Source: Nocardioides sp. QY071 (GTDB lineage: Bacteria > Actinomycetota > Actinomycetes > Propionibacteriales > Nocardioidaceae). Taken from it: a stretch of 64,000 nt of DNA. The stretch spans positions 2,604,001 to 2,668,000 of the forward strand of contig NZ_CP124681.1 of NCBI RefSeq assembly GCF_029961765.1. Direction: 5' to 3'. A program made the translations under genes and the position numbers. Shown piece after piece: positions 26,588 to 34,828 of this stretch. Each line of letters starts with the position of its first letter. The first letter of the stretch is position 1. Under the pieces are notes generated by a model. That model searched no databases and was not told the origin of the DNA. It saw only the letters and a list, made by a program, of their open reading frames with translations.

Positions 26588-26923
26588 ATGATCAGCACTC
26601 ACGCCGGGACGTTCGAGGACATCGACGGCTTCCTGGCCCACCTCGAGTACGCGGTCACCGTGGACCAGGCCGAGGCGCCACGCGTCCTGCGCTCGCTGGC
26701 CGACCACGCCCGCAGGGTGCGCGGCAGCACCTTCCGGCGTACGACCGAGATGCTCGACGAGGGCAGTCGCGAGGCGGACCGGATCGTGGCCCGGTCCACC
26801 GCCCAGGCCGAGCAGATCCTGCAAGCGGCCCTGGTCGCCCTCGACCGCCGCGTAGACGAGGCTGGTCAGCTCGGTGCGAGCACCCGCGCCGCGCTCGAGG
26901 TCGAGCTGCGGGGCCGGCCGTGA
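26588..26923 (+). CDS. Small coiled-coil protein, paralogue of 23778-24158
   Basis: 111 residues from ATG 26588 with AAGGAG nine bases upstream; a GTG at 26579 would lie on the Shine-Dalgarno. Helical throughout (IDGFLAHLEYAVTVDQAEA, TTEMLDEGSREADRIVARST). It matches the 23778 product over about 95 residues. Its stop overlaps the start of the sugar transferase (GTGA, 26920-26923). The pair flanks the coiled-coil/copolymerase genes, as if they form one assembly. Confidence 0.72.
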   Translation: MISTHAGTFEDIDGFLAHLEYAVTVDQAEAPRVLRSLADHARRVRGSTFRRTTEMLDEGSREADRIVARSTAQAEQILQAALVALDRRVDEAGQLGASTRAALEVELRGRP

Positions 26924-27612
26924 GCGCCCAGCAGGCGACGCCCGACGTGGTCGCGGTGGCCGCGACGGTCGACCCGGCGCCGGTGGTGGTGCCCTTCTTC
27001 GAGGTGCACGCCCACGGCCGGACCCGCGACCTGGGCGAGGCCGTGGTCGCGCTCGCGCTCCTCGTCGTGCTGCTCCCCGCGGTGATCCTGATCGCCCTCC
27101 TCGTCGTCGGCACCAGCCGGGGACCGGTGCTGTTCCGCCAGCAGCGGGTCGGGCACGGCGGCCGGCTGTTCGAGGTGCTGAAGTTCCGGACCATGTACGC
27201 CGACGCCGAGGCCCGCGCTGCCGAGGTCTTCGCCCGCGGCCACGACGGATCGGGTCCGCTCACCAAGCTCCACGTCGATCCCCGCGTGACGCCGGTCGGG
27301 CACTGGCTGCGCCGGCTCTCCCTCGACGAGCTGCCCCAGCTGTGGAACGTCGTCAACGGCACCATGTCGCTGGTCGGCCCTCGACCCAACACACCGACCG
27401 AGGTGGCGCGGTTCGCGCCCGCCGAGCACCGCCGGCACGCCGTCCGGCCCGGGATGACCGGCCTGGCCCAGATCAACGGCCGCAGCGACCTCGAGTGGGA
27501 CCAGGCGATCAACCTCGACCTCGAGTACGTCGACCACCACTCACTCCGGATGGACCTGCGGATCCTGCTCCGGACGCTGCCGGCCGTCTTCGGCGGCCGG
27601 GGAGCGTACTGA
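26920..27612 (+). CDS. Undecaprenyl-phosphate sugar phosphotransferase (small monotopic PGT)
   Basis: 230 residues. One hydrophobic re-entrant helix (VVALALLVVLLPAVILIALLVV, ~43-64), then the bacterial sugar transferase core: LKFRTMY, the Asp-Glu catalytic dyad in SLDELPQLWNV, and SLVGPRP. It is of the short type, without the multi-TM N-terminal domain. It transfers a sugar-1-phosphate from a UDP-sugar to undecaprenyl phosphate and so starts the repeat unit. It is the only such enzyme in the window. Confidence 0.92.
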   Translation: MSAQQATPDVVAVAATVDPAPVVVPFFEVHAHGRTRDLGEAVVALALLVVLLPAVILIALLVVGTSRGPVLFRQQRVGHGGRLFEVLKFRTMYADAEARAAEVFARGHDGSGPLTKLHVDPRVTPVGHWLRRLSLDELPQLWNVVNGTMSLVGPRPNTPTEVARFAPAEHRRHAVRPGMTGLAQINGRSDLEWDQAINLDLEYVDHHSLRMDLRILLRTLPAVFGGRGAY

Positions 27613-27613
27613 C

Positions 27614-28720
27614 ATGCGGGTCCTGCACGTCGTCGAGTCGTTCGGCGGGGGAGTGCTGAGCGCGGTGCTCAGCATGGTCGACGCGACGCCAGACATCGAG
27701 CACCAACTCGCGATCTGGCACCGACGCGACCATGCCGACACCGGCGACGAGCGCGCGGCCTTCGCCGCGGTGCACGTCCTCCCGGGCCCGCCGCGCCGGG
27801 CGGCGCGGGGGCTGCGCAACCTGGTGCGTCGGGTCGGAGCAGACCTGGTCCACGCCCACTCGTCGTACGCCGGCGTGCTGGCGCGCTCCTGCGACCTCGG
27901 CGCCCCGGTGGCCTACAGCCCGCACTGCTTCGCGTTCGAGCGCACCGACCTCAGTGCGGTGAGCCGCACGGCGATCCGCGAGGTCGAGCGGTCGCTGGTC
28001 CGTCGTACCGACGTGCTCGTGGCCTGCTCCCCCCACGAGGGGAGCCTCGGGGCCGAGCTGGGCTTCCGCCGCGTCGTCACCGTGCCGAACCGGGCCCTGC
28101 ACCCGCCGCAGGTCCGGGTCCGCCGCGGCGAGCCGTTCCGGGTGGTCACGGTGGGACGGGTCACCGAGCAGAAGGACTGGCGCCACCTGGTCGAGGTCAA
28201 GCGCGAGGCCGACCGCCAGGCTGCGGCCCGCGGCGCGGCCGGCCTGCACTGGGAGTGGCTCGGCAGCGGCGACACCGAGGGCGAGGACGCGCTGCGCACC
28301 GCGGGCGTCGAGGTCTCCGGCTGGCTGCCCCGAACCGAGGTCGTCGCCCGGCTCGGCGCCGCGCAGGCCTACGTGCACACGGCCGCGTGGGAGGGCGCCC
28401 CGGTGAGCATCCTCGAGGCGGCGGCCGTCGGACTGCCGATCGTGGCCCGGGCGATCCCGACGCTGGTCAGCGACGACGTCCCCGGGCTGGAGCCCACGGT
28501 GGAGGGCCAGGCGGAGCGGCTGCTGGACCTGCACGAGCCCCTCGCCTGGGCCCGCGCCCACCGCCGCTCGCTGGCGTTCTCGACCGACCACTCGGTCTCG
28601 CTCCAGCGCTACCGGCTCACCACGGCGTACCGCCACGTGCCGGCCTCCGTGAGGAACCCTCGCGAAATTCCCCGCGCCCGGATGGATCACAGCAGCTACT
28701 CCGACGCACTGGTGCGGTGA
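27614..28720 (+). CDS. Family 4 glycosyltransferase
   Basis: 368 residues, GT-B fold. The N-terminus HVVESFGGGVLSAVLSMV is the usual glycine-rich acceptor-side loop, and the donor site is WEGAPVSILEAAAVGLPIV (E-x7-E type) near residue 257. The last ~25 codons overlap the next EPS bipartite element (28664-28712), so the C-terminus is constrained by DNA as well as protein function. No membrane segment. ATG 27614 lies just after the sugar transferase stop. Confidence 0.88.
   Translation: MRVLHVVESFGGGVLSAVLSMVDATPDIEHQLAIWHRRDHADTGDERAAFAAVHVLPGPPRRAARGLRNLVRRVGADLVHAHSSYAGVLARSCDLGAPVAYSPHCFAFERTDLSAVSRTAIREVERSLVRRTDVLVACSPHEGSLGAELGFRRVVTVPNRALHPPQVRVRRGEPFRVVTVGRVTEQKDWRHLVEVKREADRQAAARGAAGLHWEWLGSGDTEGEDALRTAGVEVSGWLPRTEVVARLGAAQAYVHTAAWEGAPVSILEAAAVGLPIVARAIPTLVSDDVPGLEPTVEGQAERLLDLHEPLAWARAHRRSLAFSTDHSVSLQRYRLTTAYRHVPASVRNPREIPRARMDHSSYSDALVR
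28664..28712 (+). promoter_or_regulatory. EPS bipartite element inside the 3' end of a glycosyltransferase gene
   Basis: GAAATTCCCC (28664-28673), 10 bases, GGATCA (28684-28689), 17 bases, CACTGG (28707-28712), then TGCGG. The whole element lies in coding sequence, just before the stop at 28718-28720. The next gene starts 55 bases after the second hexamer. Confidence 0.65.
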
Positions 28721-28767
28721 AGGGAGGCCCGCCCGGGCCACCGCACTGACCAGAGCGGAGTACGACG

Positions 28768-30906
28768 ATGACGCAGGTTCTCGATCCCGCGGCCGTCTCC
28801 CGGACCGGCCAGCAGGACCGGCTGCGGATCACCGTGGTCCAGCAGGGCGGCGTCCTCGGCGGGGCCGAGCGCTGGCAGCTGCAGCTCGCCGAGGCCACCG
28901 ACCGCGCCGACCTCGACGTCGTCGCCCTCGGCGGCGGACCCACCGCAGCGACCTGGAGCCGTCGCGGCGTCCCGGTCGCCACCGTCCGCTCGGAGCGGCG
29001 CGCCTCGCGGATCCCGCTCCTCGCGGCCCGGGTCGGCGCTGCGCTGCGCTCCTCGCGGCCCGACGTCGTCGTCGCCCACGGCGTCAAGGCGGCGCTCGCG
29101 GCAGCCCCGACCGCCCGCGCCCTCGGCATCCCCTTCGTGTGGGTGCGCCACGACGGCTCCTTCGAGGGCTGGCCCACGGCCCTCCTCGACCGGGTCAGCG
29201 ACGGCCAGGTGGCCACCGGTGCGTGGCTCCTCGAGGGCCGCCGCCTGCGCAGCTCGCTGCTCCTGAACCCGCCCCGCACCACCGACCACCTCACCCGCGT
29301 GGAGGCGCGCGGCGCCCTCGGCCTGGAGGTCCCGAGCGGTCGACTGGTCGCCGGCATGGGCACCCGGATCGTCCACGGCAAGGGCATCGACGACGCCATC
29401 CGCGCGCTGGCCGATCCCGCCGCGGCCGCCTGGGACCTGGTCGTCGCCGGCATCCACGATCCCGACGACCCCGGCGAGCAGCTGCGCCTGGTCGCGCTCG
29501 CCACCGAGCTCGGGGTCGCGCACCGGGTCCGCTTCCTCGGCGAGGTGCCGGGCTTCGCCCGGCTGGCCGGCGCCTTCGACGCCGTCCTCGTGCTCACCAA
29601 GCCCACCGAGTCGATGCCCTGGCACCGCGAGGCCTTCGGCATGACGGCCTTCGAGGCCCTCACCGCCGGCGTACCCGTCGTCGTCACCCCACCGCTCGGC
29701 GCGATGGCCCGGGAGGGCGGCGTCGAGGTCCGAGCGGGAGCGCCGGGCGATGTCGCCGCGGCCCTGCTCGCGCTCGAGGACCCCGACACCCGCACCCGAT
29801 GCGGTACGGCGGGCGCCCGGGTCGCGGCGTCGTACCCGGATGCCCGGGCCGCGGCGGACGTCCTCGTCGACTTCCTCGCCACCCTGGCCCATCGTCCCGG
29901 CGTCGGCCTGCCGCCCACCGGTCCCGCGATCAGCGTCGTGACCACCGTGCTGGACGACGAGGCTGCCGCCAAGGAGCTGCTGTCGGCGCTGGTGCCCCAG
30001 CTCGGCCCCCACGACGAGGTCGTCGTCGTCGACGGCGGGTCGAGCGACGACACCGCCGGCGTCGTGCGGGCCTTCGCGGCCTTCGACGAGCGGGTGCGCC
30101 TGCTGCTCGAGCCCGGCGCCGGGATCTCGCAGGGCCGCAACATCGGGATCCGGGCCGCCAGCCACGACCGGATCGCCTGCACCGACGCGGGCTGCGTCCC
30201 CTCGCCCGGTTGGCTGGCCGCGTTCCGGCGCGCCTTCGCCCGCCACCCCGAGGTCGACCTGTGGACCGGGACCTACCGGGTCGGGGCCGCCCAGCCCTGG
30301 GAGCACGCCCTGGCCGCGGTCGGGTACCCGAGCGTCGAGGAGCTGGCCCGCCCGACGCCACTGGCCCGCGCCTACGGCCGCCTCTTCGGGCGGGCGTTCG
30401 ACGCCTCGATGCCGACCGGGCGCTCGGTCGCCTTCGCCCGGGTCGCCTGGGCGAGCGTCGGCGGCTTCCCCGAGAACCTCCAGACCGGCGAGGACGTCCT
30501 CTTCGGCCGCCGCATCGTCGCCGCCGGTGGCACCGCCCGGATGGTGCGCGACGCCGAGGTCAGCTGGGCCCAGCGCCCGACCTTCCGGGCCAACCTGACC
30601 ATGTACCGCCGCTACGGCGAGGGCAGCGGCAACTCGCTCGACCGCCGCCTGCTGGGCCGTGACCTGGCCAGGGTCGCCGCCTACACCGCGGCGGCCGGCA
30701 TCGCGCTGCGCGGTTCGACGGGTGCCCGGGCAGCCGCGAGCGCCGGCCTGGCGGCGTACCTCTCGCTCCCCGTCGGCCGGGCCCTGCAGGCACCGGATCC
30801 GCTGCGCACAGTGCCGCTCGTCGCGCCCGTCGCCGCCGCCCGCGACCTCGTCAAGGCGTACGGCGCGCTCTCCGCGGCCGTGCGCCGCCGGGGCCGTCCG
30901 CGATGA
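28768..30906 (+). CDS. Bifunctional GT4-GT2 glycosyltransferase fusion
   Basis: 712 residues. Residues ~15-380 are a GT-B/GT4 domain: the N-terminal VVQQGGVLGGAERWQLQLA loop and the donor-binding EAFGMTAFEALTAGVPVVV. From about 385 a second, GT-A/GT2 domain starts (AISVVTTVLDDE), with VVVDGGSSDD, the acceptor-side TGEDVLFGRRI and a C-terminal amphipathic or membrane-associated stretch (~625-700). Both halves keep their key motifs, so the protein may add two sugars in sequence. Its stop overlaps the next ATG (30903-30906). Confidence 0.88.
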   Translation: MTQVLDPAAVSRTGQQDRLRITVVQQGGVLGGAERWQLQLAEATDRADLDVVALGGGPTAATWSRRGVPVATVRSERRASRIPLLAARVGAALRSSRPDVVVAHGVKAALAAAPTARALGIPFVWVRHDGSFEGWPTALLDRVSDGQVATGAWLLEGRRLRSSLLLNPPRTTDHLTRVEARGALGLEVPSGRLVAGMGTRIVHGKGIDDAIRALADPAAAAWDLVVAGIHDPDDPGEQLRLVALATELGVAHRVRFLGEVPGFARLAGAFDAVLVLTKPTESMPWHREAFGMTAFEALTAGVPVVVTPPLGAMAREGGVEVRAGAPGDVAAALLALEDPDTRTRCGTAGARVAASYPDARAAADVLVDFLATLAHRPGVGLPPTGPAISVVTTVLDDEAAAKELLSALVPQLGPHDEVVVVDGGSSDDTAGVVRAFAAFDERVRLLLEPGAGISQGRNIGIRAASHDRIACTDAGCVPSPGWLAAFRRAFARHPEVDLWTGTYRVGAAQPWEHALAAVGYPSVEELARPTPLARAYGRLFGRAFDASMPTGRSVAFARVAWASVGGFPENLQTGEDVLFGRRIVAAGGTARMVRDAEVSWAQRPTFRANLTMYRRYGEGSGNSLDRRLLGRDLARVAAYTAAAGIALRGSTGARAAASAGLAAYLSLPVGRALQAPDPLRTVPLVAPVAAARDLVKAYGALSAAVRRRGRPR

Positions 30907-32192
30907 CGGTTCCCGCCCGTCTGCCGGCGTCGGCCCTCGCGGTCGTCGTCGCCCTCGTGGTGCTCCCGTTCGGCGGTGCCTTCTCGATCGGGCTCAGCGT
31001 CGCGTTCGTGGCGATGAGCGTGCCCGCCGCGATCGCCGCCTGGCTGCTCGTCAAGGACGAGCGGCCGGTGCCGGCCTCCCTGCTGCTCCTCGGCCTGGCC
31101 CTCGGGATCGTCACGAGCGTGGTCTCGGCCGCCGGCGGGGTGAACCCCGGCGACGCCGTCACCCGCGTCCTCATCGCGTGCATCGCGCTCGGCTACGCCG
31201 TCGGGGTGGCCATGGCGCACCGGCCCGGCCACGAGCGCGGCGGGCCGGACCTGCTCGTCGTGGTCGGTGGCTGCATCGGCGCCTACGCGCTCTCCGGCGC
31301 GGGCGGTCTGCGGGCCGCGGCCGGTGGCTGGGTCGTCGACGGCCGGCTCACCGGTCCGTTCGCCCAGCCCAACGAGCTCGGCATCTTCTGCGCGGGGGTG
31401 CTCCCCGTCGCCGTCGCGTGCCTGGTCACGGCGCGCTCGCGGGCTCGCGCCGCGGTCCTCGCCGCCGCGACGCTGTGCATCGCGCTGGCCTGGACCCTGA
31501 GCATGTCGCGCGGGGCCTGGATCGGCGGCACCGTCGCGCTGGCCTGCCTGGCCGTCGGTGTCCCGCGGACCCGGCGGCTGCTGCGCCGCGCCGGCGCCGC
31601 GGTGCTCGCCACCTGCGTGCTCGCCCTGGTCCTGCCGGCCGACGTCCCGCTGCTCGGCATCCTCGGCACCCGGCTGCGCTCGCTGGGCGACACCGGTGCC
31701 AACGAGTACGACGCCCGCCCGCTGATCTGGGGCGAGGCCTGGCGCCAGATCTCGGACCGCCCGTGGTTCGGCGTCGGACCCGACGGCTACCGGGTGGCCG
31801 CCACCAGCTCGGTGAGCACCGTGTCGGCCTACGGCGCCGAGCACGCCCACGACCTCTACCTCACCGTGCTCGTCGAGCGCGGTGTCATCGGCCTGACCGC
31901 CGGCGTGATCGTGCTGGCCGGCTGTGTGCTGGCGGTCCGGAGGCAGCTGGCCGCGCAGGCCGTGGCGGCGCGGGTCGGCGACGAGGACGGCGCCGTGCTC
32001 TCGGTGCGTGCCCTGGCCGTGCTCGCCGGCCTGCTGGCCATCGCGATCCACGGCGTCTTCGACATGCCCCTGTGGAACCCCATCGTCTACGGCTTCACCT
32101 GGACCCTCCTCGGCATGGCCATCGTCGCCGAGACCGTCCATGTCCCGACCCCCCGGCCCACTCCCCAGCCAGAAGCGAGGACCTCCCCATGA
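30903..32192 (+). CDS. O-antigen ligase/polymerase-like membrane protein (Wzy type)
   Basis: 429 residues, about ten transmembrane segments. The family signatures are visible: GRLTGPFAQPNELGIFCAG, a MSRGAW motif near 200, and a large outer loop with RPLIWGEAWRQISDRPWFGV and AHDLYLTVLVERG (~275-325). It is the second polymerase-type protein of the locus. ATGA overlaps join it to the genes before and after, in an operon ending in a terminator at 34735. Confidence 0.9.
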   Translation: MTVPARLPASALAVVVALVVLPFGGAFSIGLSVAFVAMSVPAAIAAWLLVKDERPVPASLLLLGLALGIVTSVVSAAGGVNPGDAVTRVLIACIALGYAVGVAMAHRPGHERGGPDLLVVVGGCIGAYALSGAGGLRAAAGGWVVDGRLTGPFAQPNELGIFCAGVLPVAVACLVTARSRARAAVLAAATLCIALAWTLSMSRGAWIGGTVALACLAVGVPRTRRLLRRAGAAVLATCVLALVLPADVPLLGILGTRLRSLGDTGANEYDARPLIWGEAWRQISDRPWFGVGPDGYRVAATSSVSTVSAYGAEHAHDLYLTVLVERGVIGLTAGVIVLAGCVLAVRRQLAAQAVAARVGDEDGAVLSVRALAVLAGLLAIAIHGVFDMPLWNPIVYGFTWTLLGMAIVAETVHVPTPRPTPQPEARTSP

Positions 32193-32764
32193 CCACCGCA
32201 GGACAGGCCCAACGACAGCGCGACCGGTGGCGGTACATCGGCATCCTGGTGGGTGGGCTGGCGCTGGCGGTCGCCTTCGGGATCCAGCTGATCCTGCTGA
32301 TCCCCACCACCTACACCGCGACCAGCGCGGTCGCGCTGCGGCCGCTGTCGGCCGATGTGCCGGCCGACTCGGTCGAGATGCTCGCCCACGAGTACGGCGT
32401 CTCGCTCAGCTCCGCCGAGACGGCCGAGCTTGCCCGCGCCGATGGCTCCGGCGCGGGCTCCGGCGCGGCCGACAACGACGCCGACGTCTCGGTGAGCACC
32501 GTGCAGGACCCCGGCACCGCGACCCTGCGGATCGTGGTCGAGTCGACCAGCCGCACCGCGGCGATCGATGCGGCCAACCAGCTCGCGGCCTACGCCGTCG
32601 CCGAGGGCGAGGACGACACCACGACCCGGGTGGTGCCCGTGGTCGAGGCCGGGGCCGCCGGCGTGACCGCCGTACCCCCGCGCCAGCTCTACGTCGCGAC
32701 GCTGCTCTGCCTCGCGGCGCTGGTGCTGGCCGGCGGCCTGTACCGGATCAGGGAGCGGACATGA
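32189..32764 (+). CDS. Short Wzz-like two-TM protein
   Basis: 191 residues. TM1 (YIGILVGGLALAVAFGIQLILL, ~17-38), a Wzz-type domain beginning TTYTATSAVALRPL, and TM2 near the C-terminus (YVATLLCLAALVLAGGLY). There is no cytoplasmic kinase domain. It is probably a chain-length regulator or export partner of the Wzy product encoded just before it; both genes overlap by ATGA. GCGAGG serves as ribosome-binding site. Confidence 0.8.
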   Translation: MTTAGQAQRQRDRWRYIGILVGGLALAVAFGIQLILLIPTTYTATSAVALRPLSADVPADSVEMLAHEYGVSLSSAETAELARADGSGAGSGAADNDADVSVSTVQDPGTATLRIVVESTSRTAAIDAANQLAAYAVAEGEDDTTTRVVPVVEAGAAGVTAVPPRQLYVATLLCLAALVLAGGLYRIRERT

Positions 32765-33573
32765 CCCCCCGCGTGCTGATGTACCACGGCGTCGACCACG
32801 TCGCGCGCGAGCGGGACCCGCACGGCATGTTCGTGACCCCCGCGAACTTCCGCGCCCAGATGGAGCACCTCGTCGCCGCCGGGTTCGTGCCCGTCACCGA
32901 GCAGGCCTACCTGGCCGCGCGCGACGGAGCCCGGCTGCCGCGCAAGGCGGTGCTGATCACCTTCGACGACGGCTACCAGGGCGTGGGGGAGCATGCCGCT
33001 CCGATCCTGGAGTCGCTGGGGATCCCGAGCGTGCTCTACGTCCCGGTCGACCTGCTGGGGGGCCGCGCCACCTGGCTGGGCGACCGCCTCCGCTATCCGC
33101 TCCTGTCCGCCGGGGAGGTGCAGGGGCTCCGTGCGCAGGGGATGGCGATCGGGGCCCACGGCTCCGACCACGCGGACCTGACCCGGGCCGGTGACACCGA
33201 CCTGCGCCGCCAGACCGTCGAGGCCCGCGCCGCGCTCACCGAGCTGGTCGGCGAGGAGGTCGCCACCTTCGCGTTCCCCTACGGCCTCCACGACCGGCGG
33301 GTGCGGGCCGCGGTCGAGGCCGCGGGCTACCGGGCCGCGTTCTCCGTGCACGACCCCGCCGGCCGGTTCGGCATCCAGCGCGTGGACGTCAACGCCACCG
33401 ACACGCTGCGCACGCTGCGGGTCAAGCTGCACGGCCTCTACCCGGCCGCTCGTCGTACCTCCCGCCACGTGCCTCGCACCCGGCGGCTGGTCCACGACCT
33501 GCTCGGCAGCGCGTACGACGGCCCGGGCGCCGTTGCCGGCCCCGCCGTGCCGGTGGAGGTGGTGAGGTCATGA
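32761..33573 (+). CDS. Polysaccharide deacetylase (NodB/CE4)
   Basis: 270 residues. The NodB domain shows motif 1 ITFDDGY (metal-binding Asp, ~residue 66), motif 2 AHGSDHADL (His-rich metal site, ~127), and FAFPYG. It should remove N-acetyl groups from a GlcNAc-type polymer. No clear signal peptide is present, so it may act on the inner face or be exported by another route. ATGA overlaps on both sides put it in the same operon as the second polymerase. Confidence 0.9.
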   Translation: MTPRVLMYHGVDHVARERDPHGMFVTPANFRAQMEHLVAAGFVPVTEQAYLAARDGARLPRKAVLITFDDGYQGVGEHAAPILESLGIPSVLYVPVDLLGGRATWLGDRLRYPLLSAGEVQGLRAQGMAIGAHGSDHADLTRAGDTDLRRQTVEARAALTELVGEEVATFAFPYGLHDRRVRAAVEAAGYRAAFSVHDPAGRFGIQRVDVNATDTLRTLRVKLHGLYPAARRTSRHVPRTRRLVHDLLGSAYDGPGAVAGPAVPVEVVRS

Positions 33574-34715
33574 GACGCCTGCTGCGCCGCGGCCTGGTCG
33601 CGCTGGCCGTCATCGTCCTGTGGGCCACCGGCACCCTGGTGATGCAGTGGACCACCGCACAGTCGGCCGACCGCACGCCGTCCGGACGGCCGGACCCGGT
33701 CGCGTCCGTGCCCGCTCCCGAGACACCGGCCCCCGCGACGCCCACCGGCCCGCCGGTCGCCGACCTGGACCTCGGGGTCCAGCTCTCCGCCCACCACCGC
33801 ACCGGCCCGGGCTATGCCCGCAAGGTGCTCGCCCGCCTGCAGCGGGCCGGCGCCGGTTGGGTGCGGGTCGACGTCGGCTGGGCCACCCTCCAGCCGACCC
33901 GGCGCGGCCCGTTCGAGCGGTGGTACGCCGAGCTGATCGACGACGTGCTCGACGCCGCGCAGGACCACGGCCTCAAGGTGATCCTCGAGTTCTGGCTGAC
34001 CCCGAGCTGGGCCGGCGCCAACGGCAGCCTCTACGCGCCGCCGACCGACCCGGCCGACTACGCCCGCGCCATCGGCCGCGCCGCCCAGCGCTGGAGCGAC
34101 CGGGTGGACGCCTGGGAGATCTGGAACGAGCCGAACTTCGAGGGCTTCTTCGAGGGCGCCGACCCGCAGACCTATGTCGACCTGCTCTGCGCCGCCTACC
34201 CGGCGGTCAAGGAGCAGGACGACGCGCCGGTGCTGTTCGGCGGCATCATGTACAACGACGCGCCCTGGCTCACCCGGGCCTACGAGGCCGGTGCCGCCGG
34301 CTGCTTCGACGCGCTGGCGGTGCACCCCTACATCGGGCCGAGCGACGCGGAGCCCGAGACCGCGTCGGTCGGCGCGGTGTGGCGGCTGACCAGCACCCCG
34401 ATGGTGCACGACGTGATGCAGCAGTGGGGCGACGGCGGCAAGCAGATCTGGATCACGGAGCTCGGCTGGTCCACCGGCACCGAGAACGACGGGAACGCCT
34501 GGGACCGGCCGGTCACCGTGCCACAGCAGGCCGACTACCTGCGCCGGGCGGTGCGGCTGATCCGGGCCGAGTACCCCTACGTCGGCCCGATCATCTGGTA
34601 CCGCGACGTCGACGGACCCAGCAGGCGCTACCAGGACGGCTTCGGCCTGATGCGCGGCGACCTGCGGGCCAAGCCCGCTCTCGAGGCCTTCGAGGCCGCC
34701 GTGCGCGGCGAGTGA
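33570..34715 (+). CDS. Secreted clan-A glycoside hydrolase (GH5/GH39-like)
   Basis: 381 residues. Signal or anchor helix (LVALAVIVLWATGTLVMQW, ~9-27), a Pro/Ala/Thr linker, then a TIM barrel. Acid/base Glu187 in IWNEPN and nucleophile Glu297 in WITELGW are both present. Such enzymes may trim the polymer or help release it. Family choice between GH5 and GH39 is not certain. It is the last gene before the terminator at 34735-34780. Confidence 0.85.
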   Translation: MRRLLRRGLVALAVIVLWATGTLVMQWTTAQSADRTPSGRPDPVASVPAPETPAPATPTGPPVADLDLGVQLSAHHRTGPGYARKVLARLQRAGAGWVRVDVGWATLQPTRRGPFERWYAELIDDVLDAAQDHGLKVILEFWLTPSWAGANGSLYAPPTDPADYARAIGRAAQRWSDRVDAWEIWNEPNFEGFFEGADPQTYVDLLCAAYPAVKEQDDAPVLFGGIMYNDAPWLTRAYEAGAAGCFDALAVHPYIGPSDAEPETASVGAVWRLTSTPMVHDVMQQWGDGGKQIWITELGWSTGTENDGNAWDRPVTVPQQADYLRRAVRLIRAEYPYVGPIIWYRDVDGPSRRYQDGFGLMRGDLRAKPALEAFEAAVRGE

Positions 34716-34734
34716 GCGCCGGGCGCACCCGATC

Positions 34735-34780
34735 GTTCTGGCCCTGCTGACGCCCCATCGTCGGCAGGGCCAGAACTTTT
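34735..34780 (+). terminator. Rho-independent terminator
   Basis: A perfect 13-bp stem (GTTCTGGCCCTGC 34735-34747 with GCAGGGCCAGAAC 34764-34776), a 16-base loop and TTTT (34777-34780). It is the clearest terminator in the window and ends the 28768-34715 operon. Its right arm and T-run form the GAACTTTTCC box of the next EPS element. Confidence 0.88.
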
Positions 34781-34819
34781 CCAGGTCGATGGATCACCAG
34801 CAGGCGTGGCGTGCACTGG
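34773..34819 (+). promoter_or_regulatory. EPS bipartite element upstream of the Wzx-Wzy fusion gene
   Basis: GAACTTTTCC (34773-34782), 8 bases, GGATCA (34791-34796), 17 bases, CACTGG (34814-34819), then TGAGG. The annotated ATG is only nine bases downstream; GTG 34883 would give a leader more like those of the other units. Confidence 0.65.
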
Positions 34820-34828
34820 TGAGGTGCC

